Positions 46,501 through 59,560 of a stretch of 64,000 nucleotides of DNA are shown here, one piece after another (within the stretch, counting starts at the first letter, position 1; each line of letters opens with the position of its first letter). The DNA lies in NCBI GenBank assembly GCA_034008185.1, contig CM067084.1:46327099-46391098 (forward strand), read 5' to 3'. This DNA is from Gorsachius magnificus (taxonomy: Eukaryota; Chordata; Aves; Pelecaniformes; Ardeidae). The notes beneath the pieces were generated by a model. That model had not been told where the DNA came from, made no database searches, and saw nothing but the letters and a program-made list of their open reading frames with translations. The translations under genes and the position numbers were made by a program.

Positions 46501-49500
46501 ATGGTTATATCTTTATTTTATTCCCTTCCCCTTCCTTTCCCTTTTTTTCCTCTTTCCATTCTGTTATATGTATACCATCATTATAGAAACAGAATTTATG
46601 GTATTTTGCAGTGTCTCTAGACCATGTTGGGCATAATACCGTAAACACGGTAACAAAAAGTCATATGATATTTTTAGGGAAGTGTTGCATTAAAAATTAC
46701 TGCAGACATTAAATAGGAACATTGTCATGTACCTCTGATCTTGACAGATACTTGGTCGTAATTGTAGCCTGTCTGTAAAGATTTTATATCTCACATTTCA
46801 GAAATAAAATATGGAATTATCATATGTAAAATTGTTTTGTATGTTTTAACACTGTTAATACTTGTTAACATCGACTTTGGTGCTTACCAGTTCATAAATA
46901 TTTTCTAATTTTCATGAGGATTAACTATATAATAATTTTTATATTCTTGCAAAAATGGAAACATAAAAAAAAATATTAATTCTGATTTGGGGAGTGGGCC
47001 AGGATTCACATCTAGGATACTTTTGCCAGGTGACTTCTGACTTTAGGTATACTGTTTAGCCTCCCATCCTCCCAAAGGTTTCTGTAAGCAGCTACAAACC
47101 TTAGTTTCTCTCCTGTCACTACAATGCTCTCTGTAGGTGGTGGCAGGGACGTGCTCTGCCTTATTGTCACGTTAAGGTCTACAGATTTTGCATTTAGCAC
47201 TGTCTAAGTGCCACAGCTTCTAGTAGGAGCAAAAGGACTTCTTTTAATAATTAAAAAGGGTCATGTTTCTTCTCCTGGTGCTGGTTTGCATGAACAGGGA
47301 ATTGTGCTGAACTCTGTGTCGTTGGCGAGTGAGGGTTGCAGTCAGACAAGCCCCGCTGGCAGCAGCTGAGCCACGTAAGGGGTTTCTGCTGCCAGCTGCT
47401 TGTCCCAGCCTTCCTGCCGCCCCTGCCAGCTAACTGCCCAGGTAGCTGCTCCCTAACACGGCCTGTCCAGGCAGTCCCCATTCCCTCACGCGTTTCTGAT
47501 AAGAAAGCCTTTTTAGCCTGTCATTTTGACATCAGGGGGTTAGGAAACAAGCGCATGGTTGTGATGCTGAGGGGTGATGTTCCCTCCCTGGTGATGAGCA
47601 GCTGGGAGCAATAACCTCTTCACCCCACTCCGATGCACCCAGGGCAGCACATCTGATGATGGCCTTAGGCAGTCAGAGCTTTCTTATGACTCAAGAGCCT
47701 CAAGGGATTTTGGTTAGTCTCATTTGTGGGTAGCAAATGGCCTGGAGATGCAATATATTCAGTAAGAGTAAGATAAGATAACGCTAAGATATTCAGTAGC
47801 AGAATTCAGGACACTCTTGAAGCTTTTCTGGTGAAAACTTGGACCTCTGCAAGTTCTCAGGCATGTAAGGTAGGGGCTTTTTGGTTACCATTCTTGCACT
47901 GAGGCACCAAAATTCCCATTTTAGGTATATAGAAGTTTGTATAGCTCTTGCCCAAGACGCAGTCCTACCCAGTGTATAGACGAATGACTTAACTGTGATT
48001 TAGCGGTGTACCTGAGGTATATACTTGTGAGCAGACTATGCCATGGCTCATTTTCCCCTTTTTCATTACAATTTGAAGTATGTTGCATGCTCATCAGGCA
48101 ACAGAAATAATCTGCATACATATTCTGAACAGAACTAATGAAAAAACAGCTTTAATGTTTCAGGAGGAATGTTCCTATTCCAAACCAGGACAAAATAGAA
48201 GTCCTCAAAATTTTCATGATTGGTAATACAAAAAAAAACCAATTTCACTGTAATTCATTGGAAACATTTCCCAAAGATAATTTTGTAAGGCTTTGTTTAG
48301 ACTTAAACTATATAAAATAACTTTTAATGCTGTTTAGATTACATTTGGAATCAATATATTTTAAATGGGCAAATAGGAATATTTCTGAGATATTTCAAAC
48401 TGATCACAGAGGACATGCTTTGGAATGCACATCTTCGTAGTGTCTCCAGAAAGCTTTAGCAGTGAAGTGTCTCCTCCAAAATTAAGGAGCCTTTAAGTAT
48501 AGCATTCAGGACTTTTAAATTGGTTTTGGAAAGAGGGGTTTGATGCAAAAAACGGAATAGGAGTCTTAAAATGCCACAAACATTTTTTCAGTATAACGGC
48601 ATTTCAAAATACATACTGTCTACAGCTACAGGTTTACAAAATACTGTTTCAGAATAGGTAGCGTTGGGTTGATCAGCACAGAAATGGATACCTACTCTGA
48701 GGAAAAAAAAAACAAACCCTCAAGCATGTTTAATGTTGTTGCACAACTGAACTGTGATAACTGGGGTTTCTCCCTCCCTCCCTCTACTTCCCCTCCCCCT
48801 TTTTTTTACTCTGATATCTAAGTACTTTAAATGCATAAAATTATAGTAAGTGGAGCTAAAGTAAAATGTCTGTGCTTGAAGCATGCGACATAGTTTTAGC
48901 ATCACTTCTCTTATCTTTCCTTTGGACTTTATCAAAGCCAAAAGCAATCCCTTACTACCTGGCTGTTGCAGATTACTTTTAACGAGGTGATATTATGTGG
49001 GGGGTGTACACTTGCAGTTTCCTTCAGAAACCACGACTAAATGCTGAGGTGGAGAAAAGGATTCTGATCCATCCATTTCATATACTTGTCAGTTAGAGCA
49101 TCTCCCTTCATAATACTTAAATCTGTGCTTAGCGAAGTCACGCTAGACTGAGTTTCAAAGGTTGAAGCAAAATTTCTGTTAGCGTGTGTTTGTATCCATG
49201 TAGGGAATAACTTTGTTGGGCTTTTTGGAAATTATAAATGGAAGGATAACATTGCATAATTTCCTTTTGTGGACCAAAACATGCATGTTTAAAAACGAAA
49301 GCATTTTCTATGCTTTCGGATATAACATATGGGACTGTTTGTTTAAATTCTGTTTTACTGAAGGAAGAAGAAAAGAGGAAAAGGTATTTCTTTCTGCCAA
49401 AGCTACTCTCGTCTCTGAAGAGAGGGTACTGCTGCAATTTCATATTCAAGCTTTTAGCAGTGCCCATCAGTGTTTGTTATGATCTACTGAGGCTGCACTA

Positions 49501-49540
49501 ACAGTTGCCTTATTTTATCCAATATTGGCATTGTCTGACA
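43595..49540. other. Non-coding stretch, no gene seen
   Basis: AT-rich unique DNA. A 13-bp direct repeat, GTGCTTTAGATGC, occurs at 45376-45388 and 45403-45415, a 27-bp period. A pyrimidine-rich tract lies near 46515-46555. A 9-bp perfect hairpin is at 49296-49318. A GC-richer interval near 47.33-47.65 kb contains no recognisable exon. Confidence 0.45.
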
Positions 49541-49550
49541 GGGTTGCAGT

Positions 49551-49700
49551 ATGGCTGCAGGCCGCTGGCTTGTTGTGGCTTCGGGGAGCGGTCCTAGGGC
49601 AGCAGCATCCGCCTGGATTGCCGTGCGCCTGAGCTGCTAAGCAGAGCTGCAGGAACCGCGGTCAGACTGAGTCGGGGCTGAAATAGGTCCAGACCGACTG
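49551..49700 (+). promoter_or_regulatory. Small isolated CpG cluster with a 29-codon ORF
   Basis: Ten CpGs fall between 49563 and 49695 in otherwise CpG-poor DNA. An ATG at 49551 has a strong context (A at -3, G at +4) and opens 29 codons to TAA at 49638-49640, beginning MAAGRWLVV. It may be an alternative promoter, a hypomethylated enhancer or a small exon. The evidence is composition and start context only. Confidence 0.3.
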
Positions 49701-52700
49701 ACTTTTTTTATTTTCCACTTGCACAATATTGTTCAGTATTGAAGATAATGATCTATAGGTAGATAAATGTAAAGTATGTTATTTTTCTAAAATTATAGGC
49801 CACATGCTTTGTTTTAATAACTGGCTTTTTTGTCAACTGTGTCAAAGAGGAAGTTGTTTTTCAGTTTAGCGAGACACGTCTCTGCCTTTTGCATGCAACG
49901 CTGTAAGCAGAGCTGATTAAGCCCAGGTAACTTAGCTGACCTGAACCTTTGTTTTCAGTTTTGACAACTTTTCCATCCAGATCTTCAAAGTTGTGTTGGT
50001 CAAAGCTAGTGTGTTAACTATGTTGTATTATGAAGAAAAAAAAAAGGAAGCAGGTCTATCTGGACCTGTGTCTGTACCTCTCTAATTGAGCAGAGCCCCT
50101 ATCTATATGGTTATAGATTATTGCTTCTGGGATTTTAATGACAATGAAGTGATTCTGTCTAATAGTATTTTTCTCGTGCATGTAAGTTTTCTGAATTAAA
50201 AAAGTTTTTCAGACTATAGGCTGTACTTACTCACCAGAGAAAGAAAAGAAAGCAATGAGCTTCACAGCAAAGCTATCAGCATGAAGGGTTACAGACGAAG
50301 AGTACTAGAATCTGGAATAATTACTACTGCATTCAAAATACAAAATCCTTAAAAGGCACTATACCTTTTCACAAGGGCAGTGATTGAGAATTTTCCCTGG
50401 TGCTGCAAATGGTTTGCTAGTCCTCTCAAATAAAGATCTTTGGCAAACGACTTGAGGAAGTAAGTGGAAAGTTCATAGTGCCCAGATTTAAAACAGGCAG
50501 GGGTGCTGGGCTGGCGAAAGAGAGGGATGGGAGAGTTTTTCTTTTGTGTTGTAATTTTTACTTTCTTTTTTTCAAATGCATTGACAAAGAGAAAGAAAAA
50601 AAATACCGGCAGCACCATCTGCAAATGGCTGCAGCCTTGTGTAACCCACTGAATTCAATGGAGTTCCCTACAGGCACACAGATCTGCCCACCTGGAGGAA
50701 AATGTTGGATTGAGCCACAGTTAGAGGACTTAGAGTATTAGTTATATTAATGAAAATCAACATAGAAACAAACCAATTTAAAATGATGCTGTTAAAATGT
50801 TTTTTTTTCTTTTTACATTTTTGTTCACTGTATTTTTTTCATTTTCTTTGTCTGTGCTTCACATCCACATCCCCCAGGACTCTTTTTCCTTTTTTTTAAG
50901 TTAGGAAAAAATGTTATCTGGTCTTGTGAACAAAGCTACAGATAGCTGGTTAGAAGATAATCTGAATGAGCCCAAATGAGCATGTAGGCTAAGGTGAAGC
51001 AGGTAGGCTTACATATGAAAACACAAATCAAACTCATGATTTCTGAGAGCAACATAGTTTTACTCTGATTATCCAATATCTTTATCCTGATTATTGTGTT
51101 AAGAAATTTTTTTAAAAGTTGAACTTCTGACTGGAATGTGGGATCCGCTTATATATAAAATGGGATCTCAAGCCTGCAAGCAGAACAGAGGAAGAATTGT
51201 TTGGCTAGTGACTGAGTGCTTTTGAGGCTTTTTCTTTCCAGTCGTTTTCCTAGTTTTATGCCTGACTTTTATAGTTTGGAAAGTTTGGTGGTTTTTTTCA
51301 GTTGGACTTTTCTAAAGAATAATTTGTTAAACCTTTGAAGAACTTATGTTGGCTTCTATTGAGTGGACTGTAAATGTCTAAAACGCAAAGTATTTTCAGA
51401 CTACACTCTAGAGTGGTCAATCCAAAGCAATGAGGCCTTGAAAGCAAACTGTCGTGTTTTGGCTTGCTGGACTAAGGGAGATGAATGAACAGAAGCAGGC
51501 AGGCTTCCTAGCCTGGTGAAGAAAAAGAAAATAATTCGAATTTTTCAAGCTTTGCCTTCTTGTCTGATCATATGGTAAACGAGGTTTGCTAAAAGACTTG
51601 TTCGTCCTTTGCTTTCTGAAGTGGATAGGTATCTGGCAGATAAATGTGTCGTTTAAAAAAAACAATGCTCCATTGATATTAATGGAGCCAAAAAAATCAA
51701 TGGCTGATCTTGTCAAATATACCACCTTCCAGAAGCATAATTAAAATTCAGAAATAGCAACAAGCATACTTTTTAAGTACAATACTGTTAAGTTTGTTTT
51801 CTTCTGGTATTTTTAATGGATAGCTGTATCTCCTTTAGCGTTTTCCCCATTTGACGGTATGGCCAAGTAGTGTAGGAATGTGCAGGGCCAGACTCAAGAT
51901 TTGTAGTTTGTAGCCTACAAAATGTCTTTTCTGCCCAACACATCCCAGACATGTATTTTTCAAACAGGAGGTTTGCCTTTCAAATTTGTATTTGAATTTA
52001 AATGTAGTAAGATGGAATGTCTTGAAGAGAGCAGGAATGGCTTATTTTATCCATATCTGATTGTGAAGGGGAGGAAGAAAGGCTTATTATTTAATCAGAC
52101 ATATTTTTAGCAGGCTTCCATAATTGGCATGAGACCCTCAATCTAAGTATTTGTTCTAGAATGGAGATGAGCTGATCCTTTCATGTTCACTGGTTAGCTG
52201 GAACACAATTTCAGTTCACACAGAGCTTTATGATATCCTCTCATTTAGGGGCTAGTGCCTAAACAAGGTCCAAGTCTCTAATATAATCAGTTCTTAGAAG
52301 AAATTACTTGCTTATTTAATGTAATAATTTCAATACATTAAATAATTCTGTTATTCTGGTTTAATTTTTTTTAAATTGATTTTATTAATTTGCCTGTTTT
52401 ATTGTGGGATTGTTACTTTAAATTAGCTAGTTTAATTTATAAATCTTGGAACATGTACGTTTTGATTCTTCTTCTGCAGATACTGCTGCTCTGAGTAGAT
52501 CCAAATACCTGTTTAATTAATCCACAAAGAATTTGGTGTAGAGGTACCCAAGCTACTGCCCAAATCAAAAGTAATGCGTCCACATGAGCTCACTACAGTG
52601 CCTAAGATAATCAGAAGCAAGGCTTAATAGCCTGCGCTCAGTACTGCAGTGAGGTAGTTAAACTGATCCCAAGATGCAAGCTACTGTTTTGCACGTTTGG

Positions 52701-52915
52701 CATTGTGTTGAATTGTAGAAGTATGCTGGCTCCCTCAAATAGTCTTTCTTCTGTTTGTGCTGCAGTCCTCTCTACTGTAGAAATGATTGGAGATAGTTCA
52801 GACAACTGTAGCCTATTGAGAAAATTCCCCTCCATTTTAATATTTAATTCAAGTACATGTAAATAACTGTGAAGAGCTTTCTTTACAGTTATAGTCCAAA
52901 GTAACTGCTTTTTTC
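49701..52915. other. Non-coding stretch, one TATA-like site
   Basis: AT-rich DNA. TATATAAAA at 51152-51160 is a strong TATA-box match, but nothing recognisable lies within 300 bp downstream. Two mutually exclusive 8-bp hairpins sit at 51667-51703. No gene was called. Confidence 0.45.
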
Positions 52916-52921
52916 ATTGAG

Positions 52922-52969
52922 AATCTTGGCTGCGCTCTGGGCCAAAATGCGCTTAACATGTTTTATATG
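52922..52969 (+). other. Candidate 48-base in-frame microexon
   Basis: Between an acceptor-like CTGCTTTTTTCATTGAG (AG at 52920-52921, branch-like GTAAC upstream) and a consensus donor ATG|GTAAGT (52969/52970) lie exactly 48 bases, open in one frame as NLGCALGQNALNMFYM. It is locally GC-richer than its flanks. The GAG acceptor is weak and no protein family is recognised. Confidence 0.15.
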
Positions 52970-55900
52970 GTAAGTGGACATGCTTTATTAGTATTTCAAG
53001 TTTTAAAATTAGGCAACAGCTTTGTAATATAGCAATGTTTAATTGTGTAACAATCATCTGGAATTATAAATCTGTCCCTTCAGCTGCTTGCAAAGTACTT
53101 ATTTTCTAAAGGATTAATCTTGTAAACTGAAGGTTGCCCAGGGAAGTGTCACCTGCAGTGGCAGGGTGAAATAAGTGAAGCCCATAGCTGGGCGTGTTCA
53201 CTGTGCATTCCTAATAAGAAGCTCCATATTCACTGTCAGACTTAATTAACGTGGTTTGAGAGGTGTCTTGCAGGTTAGTTTTGAATCTGTGTTCATCTGT
53301 CATCTGCTACAATTGTCTCCTGCTTACTTGAGCCATGATACCTCTCAACCTTTTAATCAAAACCAACCCAGGCAGAGTAATCGGAAGCATGCGGTGGGTG
53401 ACAGTCACTCAGGAAACCCTTCCAAGCTTTAAGTCTCCACTGCTTCACTTAAAAGTGAAATGTCTTCTGCAAGCTCCCTTTGACTCTGAGAATTTGGAGA
53501 AAGAAGCTATTCGACTCTAAATACAGCAGTGAATAAACCCCTAAGCACGGGGAGTTACTAGTACAGGGCTTTTTGTGTTGTTTTTTTTAAAGAAAATATC
53601 ACCAAATTTCACTGCAGTTCTTTATGTGGAGTAGCACCTTGTTTCTCACTGAACTGCCTTTGTACTTTGAGCCACTGTTTCTACGTAGATATGTGGTTGA
53701 TAGCTGGACAGTTGTGTGTCTGACTTCAGCAAAGATTGTCAGGAACACGTCCCCAGGCTGAGTATTGCTGAATGTCCTCCACAAGGCTTGTATCTCATCA
53801 GCTTCCGAACTCTGCCCAGTGGGAATTTGTCCAAAATAACTATTCAGAACTAGAGGATCTTTGCTACCTTTTCCGATAGCTAAGAATTCCTAATGGTAAA
53901 TCATCCTCTTATCTTTAAGATTTGATATGTAGTCATCTCGTTTTTGTGGGGGGGGGGGTTGGTTTTGGTTTTATTTTTTATTTTTTTAAAAGATACAGAT
54001 CTTAGGGCAGAAACACTTTCAGCCAGATTTGTGTGCTTTGGTCTGAACTAGTGCCCCAAAAGTAATAAAAGATTAAATGGACACAAACTTTAATGTCAGA
54101 TTTAGTAGTCATTTAGATCATTCAGGTATTCAGCAAACGTTAATTCAGTTCTTGGTTCATTAAAAATATGTATTTGTTTAATTTGCAATTGTATTGGGAC
54201 TTCAGAATTATTTTGTTAGTTGCAAAACGTCTATGTCCTGTGTGTCATAGCTGCCATTAAACATTTCCAAATACAACATTTTTTACAAAGCACAGTCACT
54301 CTTGTATTTAAAAGTTCTCTTTCAGAAATAAAAAGTGCAACTAAAAGACCTGCATCAAAAGCACTGTATGTGCTACATATTTCCATGTGCCTGAGAGCAG
54401 GCTCCCATTTTCCCTCACTCCCACAAACCCTGGCATGACACAGTGGTCAGTCATTTTTCTTTCTTTCTGAAGATTTTGCAAATTACCTTTTTGTGGAAAT
54501 ACCAAGGTGAACTTACTGAGGAGTGATGTAACTGTACATATTACTCTAGCTTTGATTAATGTCTTGACGAAGTATCTTTACCAGGAGTTCCTGTGGGTTT
54601 CTCTTTCGTTGTATTCTCTAGCTGTTGAAGGGTAAATAAATTAGCTGAATATTCAATGTAATCAGCTGGGTGTTTTATTCAGGTAATCATTCGATCAGTA
54701 CAGTCATATAGGTATTTTAGAAGGTGTTGTGTTTATTATGAGAGAATCTCTACGGTAAAGAGGTGGTCAAACAATAATTTTTTTGTGGTTGGCAAACTAG
54801 AATGTTTGGTGTTGGAAAAAAATGAGATGATACACAAAAGGACTTTTTATCAAGTACGGACATTTCTTAGTACATTGTTGTTTACAAAACCAGAATACCT
54901 TGAGTGCTTTGAGCTGAAAGATGAGATCTGAATTTGGAGCTAAAAATGACCATATCTGGAAGAATGCAGATGAGTATCTCAGGCTTTCAAAGCTTAAATA
55001 ACTAATCCAGTTTTAGTTCTGTGATTTAATGGGTTTTCATAATGTAATGAACTGAACATCAGCTTGTACCCACAAAAAAAAAAATCCCTTTGGTGTTTTA
55101 AGTAAATTTTAATGAGGAAGAGCTTCTGAAGGTAAAGCAGAGTCTCCTATATTCTAACACTTTTTGTTTAAAAGCAGTTTCTCAGACAAGTAATGCACAA
55201 TATGTAGATCATGCCCATATATTTGGTATCTTAAAAAAAAAAAGTTGTTTTCCTGCTGTGCTGCAGCCGCAGTGTCTTGGAGATGGGAGTAGTTACACAT
55301 CTGCAAGTAAAAAATGTAGAGTGGAACAGAACAACAGTTGTGTGGCACAAGTTTAACTCTCAAAAGATCAAAATTATGTGTTTGATTTGAATATGTCTTT
55401 TGTAATTTCTATGAACTCTAGGAAGCTCATTTTTAGAGTGCCAATATTTAAAATTCCTTATTCAGTGCATTCTTCAAAGAAGCATATACATGGTACGATC
55501 CATACATACACATATATGAGTATTCTCATTAATTTATGTGTTTACATATATAAAATATTCATACCTTAACAGAAACTAAAAACAGTCTTTATTGAGTTAA
55601 GTTGTGAATGTGAACACCAGGCTGCAAAAATGATGGATGGTTTTCTTACCACATGTAATAGCCTAACAGGGTTTCCCAAAACCTTTGTTCACACGCTTAA
55701 AAATTACCAGAACGTTTCCTTAAAGAGATAATAGTATAGTCTTAAAATGCTGCTTCAGTATTTCAGAGAGATTTTCCTAAATGTTACTTCAAAAAATAGG
55801 TCTGGAATTTAAGGGAATGTTTTTATGTAAATAAACACTGTAGATTGCAGTTGCATATAGACTGAAATATGTTGTATTCATCTTGTTGAATAGAGTTAAT

Positions 55901-57399
55901 TAATTGCATCATAACTTGGTTTGTTTTTTTTTTAAACACTTTCCAACAGAGAAATTGGAAGTAAGGTTAATTATAAAACACAATTCTATTATGTTTTTTT
56001 GTTTCTGTCTGGAAATCTCCTGCAAGTATCTTGAGAAACAGTCATGGTCAGATTTCACCATTTATTAAAAAACCTCCTCAGCCAGTACTGCTGCCTTTTC
56101 CTCTTAGGGTCCTTGCCCCTTACACCCTTATTACAAAGTTGCCGCTATTGCTTCCTTGCCCTCTAGTTTGCTGGAGTGAACTCTGCACCTTGCTGACGAT
56201 GTTACACCTCCCCTATGATGTGCCTACTCTATTTGTGTTTCAGTGCGGGTCAGGAGTGTGGCCTTTCAGCAGATCTTCTGGCTTACTGTACTTGGGTTTG
56301 TCTCATGGAGCGGTACTGGAGCTCACATGCCACTTCCTGCTGGGTGGTGGGTGCTAAGCTGGCAAATGCGCTCCAGAAGTGCTCTTCCCATCCTCAGGCA
56401 CGCACGTGCTCCTGCCCTCAGGGCCACGCTGGAACTACCTTGAAGCGAAACCCTTAAAATATGAATCACGTGGCTTTTGGGTTCTCAGCAGCAGCTGCTC
56501 CACACAGCAGATCCACTCCTCTTGGAATGCTTTGCTTTACAGTGTCTAATGTAGCCCATGAGCCCTGTGTCCCTGGTGAGAGACCTGCTTGCCTAGGATA
56601 GCAGGGTCCTTCTCTGATCCCCTCAGTGCTGGTGACAACACAGACGTGATCCTGGGGACAAGCAGTTTGAGAGAGGACGCTTTAAGGTGTATACTGGGAA
56701 TTTATGCCATTCATCACAGAGGAGTATTCATGTTGTATGCTGTAATCACTGTAATTAGGGACTACAGTACTAGTTTGTTGTGGGTAGCACCCTCTTGGTA
56801 TTTTTTTATACCCCTCCTTTTTCTCAGGCTTGCTTATCCTCAGGAGTGGAATTACTCATGGCCAATGTACTTACTCCTGTATCACCCCGGCAACTTAGTA
56901 CAACTTCTCTGTTCCTTGTTCCCCTTTGACTGGCCTTTCCATGTAGTCATGTAGCCCGTAACACAAAGATGGATTATATGGCATTCTCTGCTGGGGAAAA
57001 TCAACGCATAGAGCAGGCTCACTGCCAAGATGCTCATAATTAAACTGTTGCTATGGACAGGATTACATCAATGTTTCTATCAATCATTTGCTGCAGTTTT
57101 GTGGCTATCAGTACTTGGATTTAGGTTTTAGTTTTTGTCATCCTTCTACTTAGCTTAGTTTTCAATTGAAGCATTGCAACACATAGGGAGATGTATAAAT
57201 AAAAATAATTACTGGAAGGCATAGGAAAAAAAAAAAAAAGAGAAGCCAATTCCATCATTTCAACTCTGTGTTTGAAGCCAATATCTTTGTGAGGTGTCTG
57301 CATTTATTCAGCTAATAGCAATGGCCAGATGCAGTCATCCCCACGCAGAAGTCATCGTATTGTTGTGACCTAAGAGTCTGTTGCAAAACTACCATGATG
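52970..57399. other. Non-coding stretch, no gene seen
   Basis: AT-rich sequence with an 11-G run at 53948-53958 followed by T/G-rich DNA to about 53987. The plus-strand open frames at 56.0-56.95 kb have no recognisable domain and are not supported as exons. Confidence 0.45.
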
Positions 57400-57431
57400 T
57401 GGTAACAGTCTGTGCAGCCAGAGTGTTACCA
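57400..57431. repeat. 13-bp stem hairpin with 6-base loop
   Basis: TGGTAACAGTCTG (57400-57412) pairs with CAGAGTGTTACCA (57419-57431) at 12 of 13 positions, with loop TGCAGC. It is compact and near-perfect but shorter than a microRNA precursor. Confidence 0.8.
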
Positions 57432-58940
57432 GTGTGCATTAAAATGTTGCAAATGCGCTAGAACAGCGGATGTAGTAGAAAAACAGCACCAAAGAGGTTA
57501 AACCTTTTGATTTTATTTTTTTTTGTGTGTGTGTGTTTATCCCTCATCCCCTCTGATTCATGTGTGGTAAGTTGCGAGATGGACTAGTGACAGGATAGCA
57601 TGAAGTACACTGATGTATTGGAACAGAGCTTGCTTGCCCGAATACGATGGCTGTACATCACCTGCTACCGCATCATTGCTACTGTTATCCCCTATTACAA
57701 TGATCTTCAGCAAGCAAGGTAGCACTCGGGATGTTTGGTATTACAGCTAACTAGTGTGGAGTGCATCAAATGTAGAGGGGCCCAGGATTACAGCACAAAT
57801 AAGGTAGTCTGAGGGGTAACAAATGATATCGAGTGCAGCTGAGTATCACTGTAACGAGATAAACAGTGTGGTGTCACAGAATTGTCTCCCAGTTGACAAA
57901 ATGATCCATATTTTATAGATTGCCTTAAAAATTGAAGGATGGAGTCAATTATAGCCAATTATGATGCTACATTTACTGGAGGAGTTTTCATATCCTTTGG
58001 GGAGGAATAAGGAAATGTTCGAGTCAGTCAGAAAAAGCTTTTGCATTTGCTTCCTTGTTTTATCTGAACGCAGTTTTTTCACGTTTCTTCAGGTGAAAAC
58101 TGTGTATGAAAGCTGGGACCAAATTATCTTTAGGAAAAAATTTTTTTTTTTATTTTTTTTTTTTTTAGTTCTTTCATTTTTCTTCATGCTGAGCATAAAA
58201 TTGTGGTAGATGATATGGCAAATAAAACAAGAAACTCGAACATCGGCTCCCCTGAGTTACGTTTGGGTTTACTCCAAAGGAATTGTAAAGGCAGTCTGGT
58301 GATGGCAAAGCCTGCTTAGACAATGCATATTGACATCTTTAATTTGACTTGCTTCTTTCCCAAAAAGGAGCCTTCATGTCACTAAAGAGATGCCTAGTAG
58401 ATACTGCGTATTTCTGAATATTTCTATTCAAGTAAAAATGAAGGAATGAGAGCATGGAAGGTTTTGCTGTGACACACAGTTCCTTTTCAGTGAATAGATG
58501 TAGAAGGGGGTACAAAAGCAGTGTATTGAAGATGAACAGACGGATACCCATATTCTTAAGAGACCTGGTCATAGTCTTAGTAGCTAGCTGAGAGGCAAGC
58601 ATTCATTTAATGGTGTAGAACTCTTTCATTTAGATTATCTCCCTCCTCCCATTTTGATTCTCAGGTAGCGTCTCAGGGAGCTGCGCATCTGGTCTCTCTC
58701 TCATGCTGTAGGACCGACTGTGAGGAGTAGTTTCCCTGCCCTAGCAAAGCATGCTGTTGGTAATTAGTTAAAGATTCAGACCTATAGATAAAGCTGTTTT
58801 CAGAGATGAAAGCCGACAGTAAACAAGTTGTTTGAGTAATGTTTCAAAGTGTTATCCTCCTCCTGTGTTCAGGATTTCATTTTGCCAGCTAGCTTCAGAG
58901 AGTGACCTAGTACATGTGCCAATGACAAAAGCTACTTGTA
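57432..58940. other. Non-coding stretch, no gene seen
   Basis: Contains a (TG)6 run near 57524-57536 and a long T/A tract at about 58136-58166. No exon or known repeat was recognised. Confidence 0.45.
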
Positions 58941-58949
58941 ACAATTCAG

Positions 58950-59560
58950 ATCATGCTTTCTGCTTTATGAAATGGGATTGTAAAAATCCTTTCAAAAATG
59001 ACATCTGAAATAGCATTAAAACACAATTTCTCTTTGATAAGGTTTTAAGGCACTCATATGAAAAGTGGCACTGCTTTGAGTGGCTCTGTGTCAGCATTAT
59101 GCAATGTGTTGCAGATAAGTGACATTAATCCATTAAGGGTGTGAGGGTCACTTATTTTTCTCATGAAGTCATTAAATACCTTTATTGATTTCTGTTCAAT
59201 CAGTTGCATTCTGCTGGCATACAGCGATCTCTAGACATGCTAATAGTGCTGTTTCTAATAATGTTTATAGACCATAGTTTTGAAGACAGATATTACATTC
59301 AAAATAAATTATCATGCCCAAGTGAAACACAAAGGAGCTTAGGGAAGCAATAATGTTACGCTGTTTGCAAATTACCTGAACCTACTTTATTGCAAAAGAT
59401 GATTTTGTGACACAGATGTTCTAAAATCAATAATTAGCCATCTTCAGCACATTCGTTGCTTTCTCTAAATGTACAAAATTAATTTATAGCTTTTAAAAAT
59501 CGAATGCAAACCTGGAAACCCTGTCATAGTAAATATAAAATTTGTAATATCAGTTTTTAT
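58950..59560. promoter_or_regulatory. Candidate conserved enhancer A
   Basis: A long stretch without simple repeats and dense in homeodomain cores: ATTAATCCATTAA (59124-59136, containing the OTX/PITX core TAATCC), AATTACC, CAATAATTAG and TTATTGATTT. A 9-bp inverted pair of NKX-like sites flanks the OTX-like site. Enhancer identity is inferred. Confidence 0.35.

Noticed and set aside
56031..56954. Consecutive open frames of 108 and 121 codons
   Set aside because: Hydrophobic translations without a recognisable family. The second begins at TTG rather than ATG, and no paired splice sites bound a coding exon.
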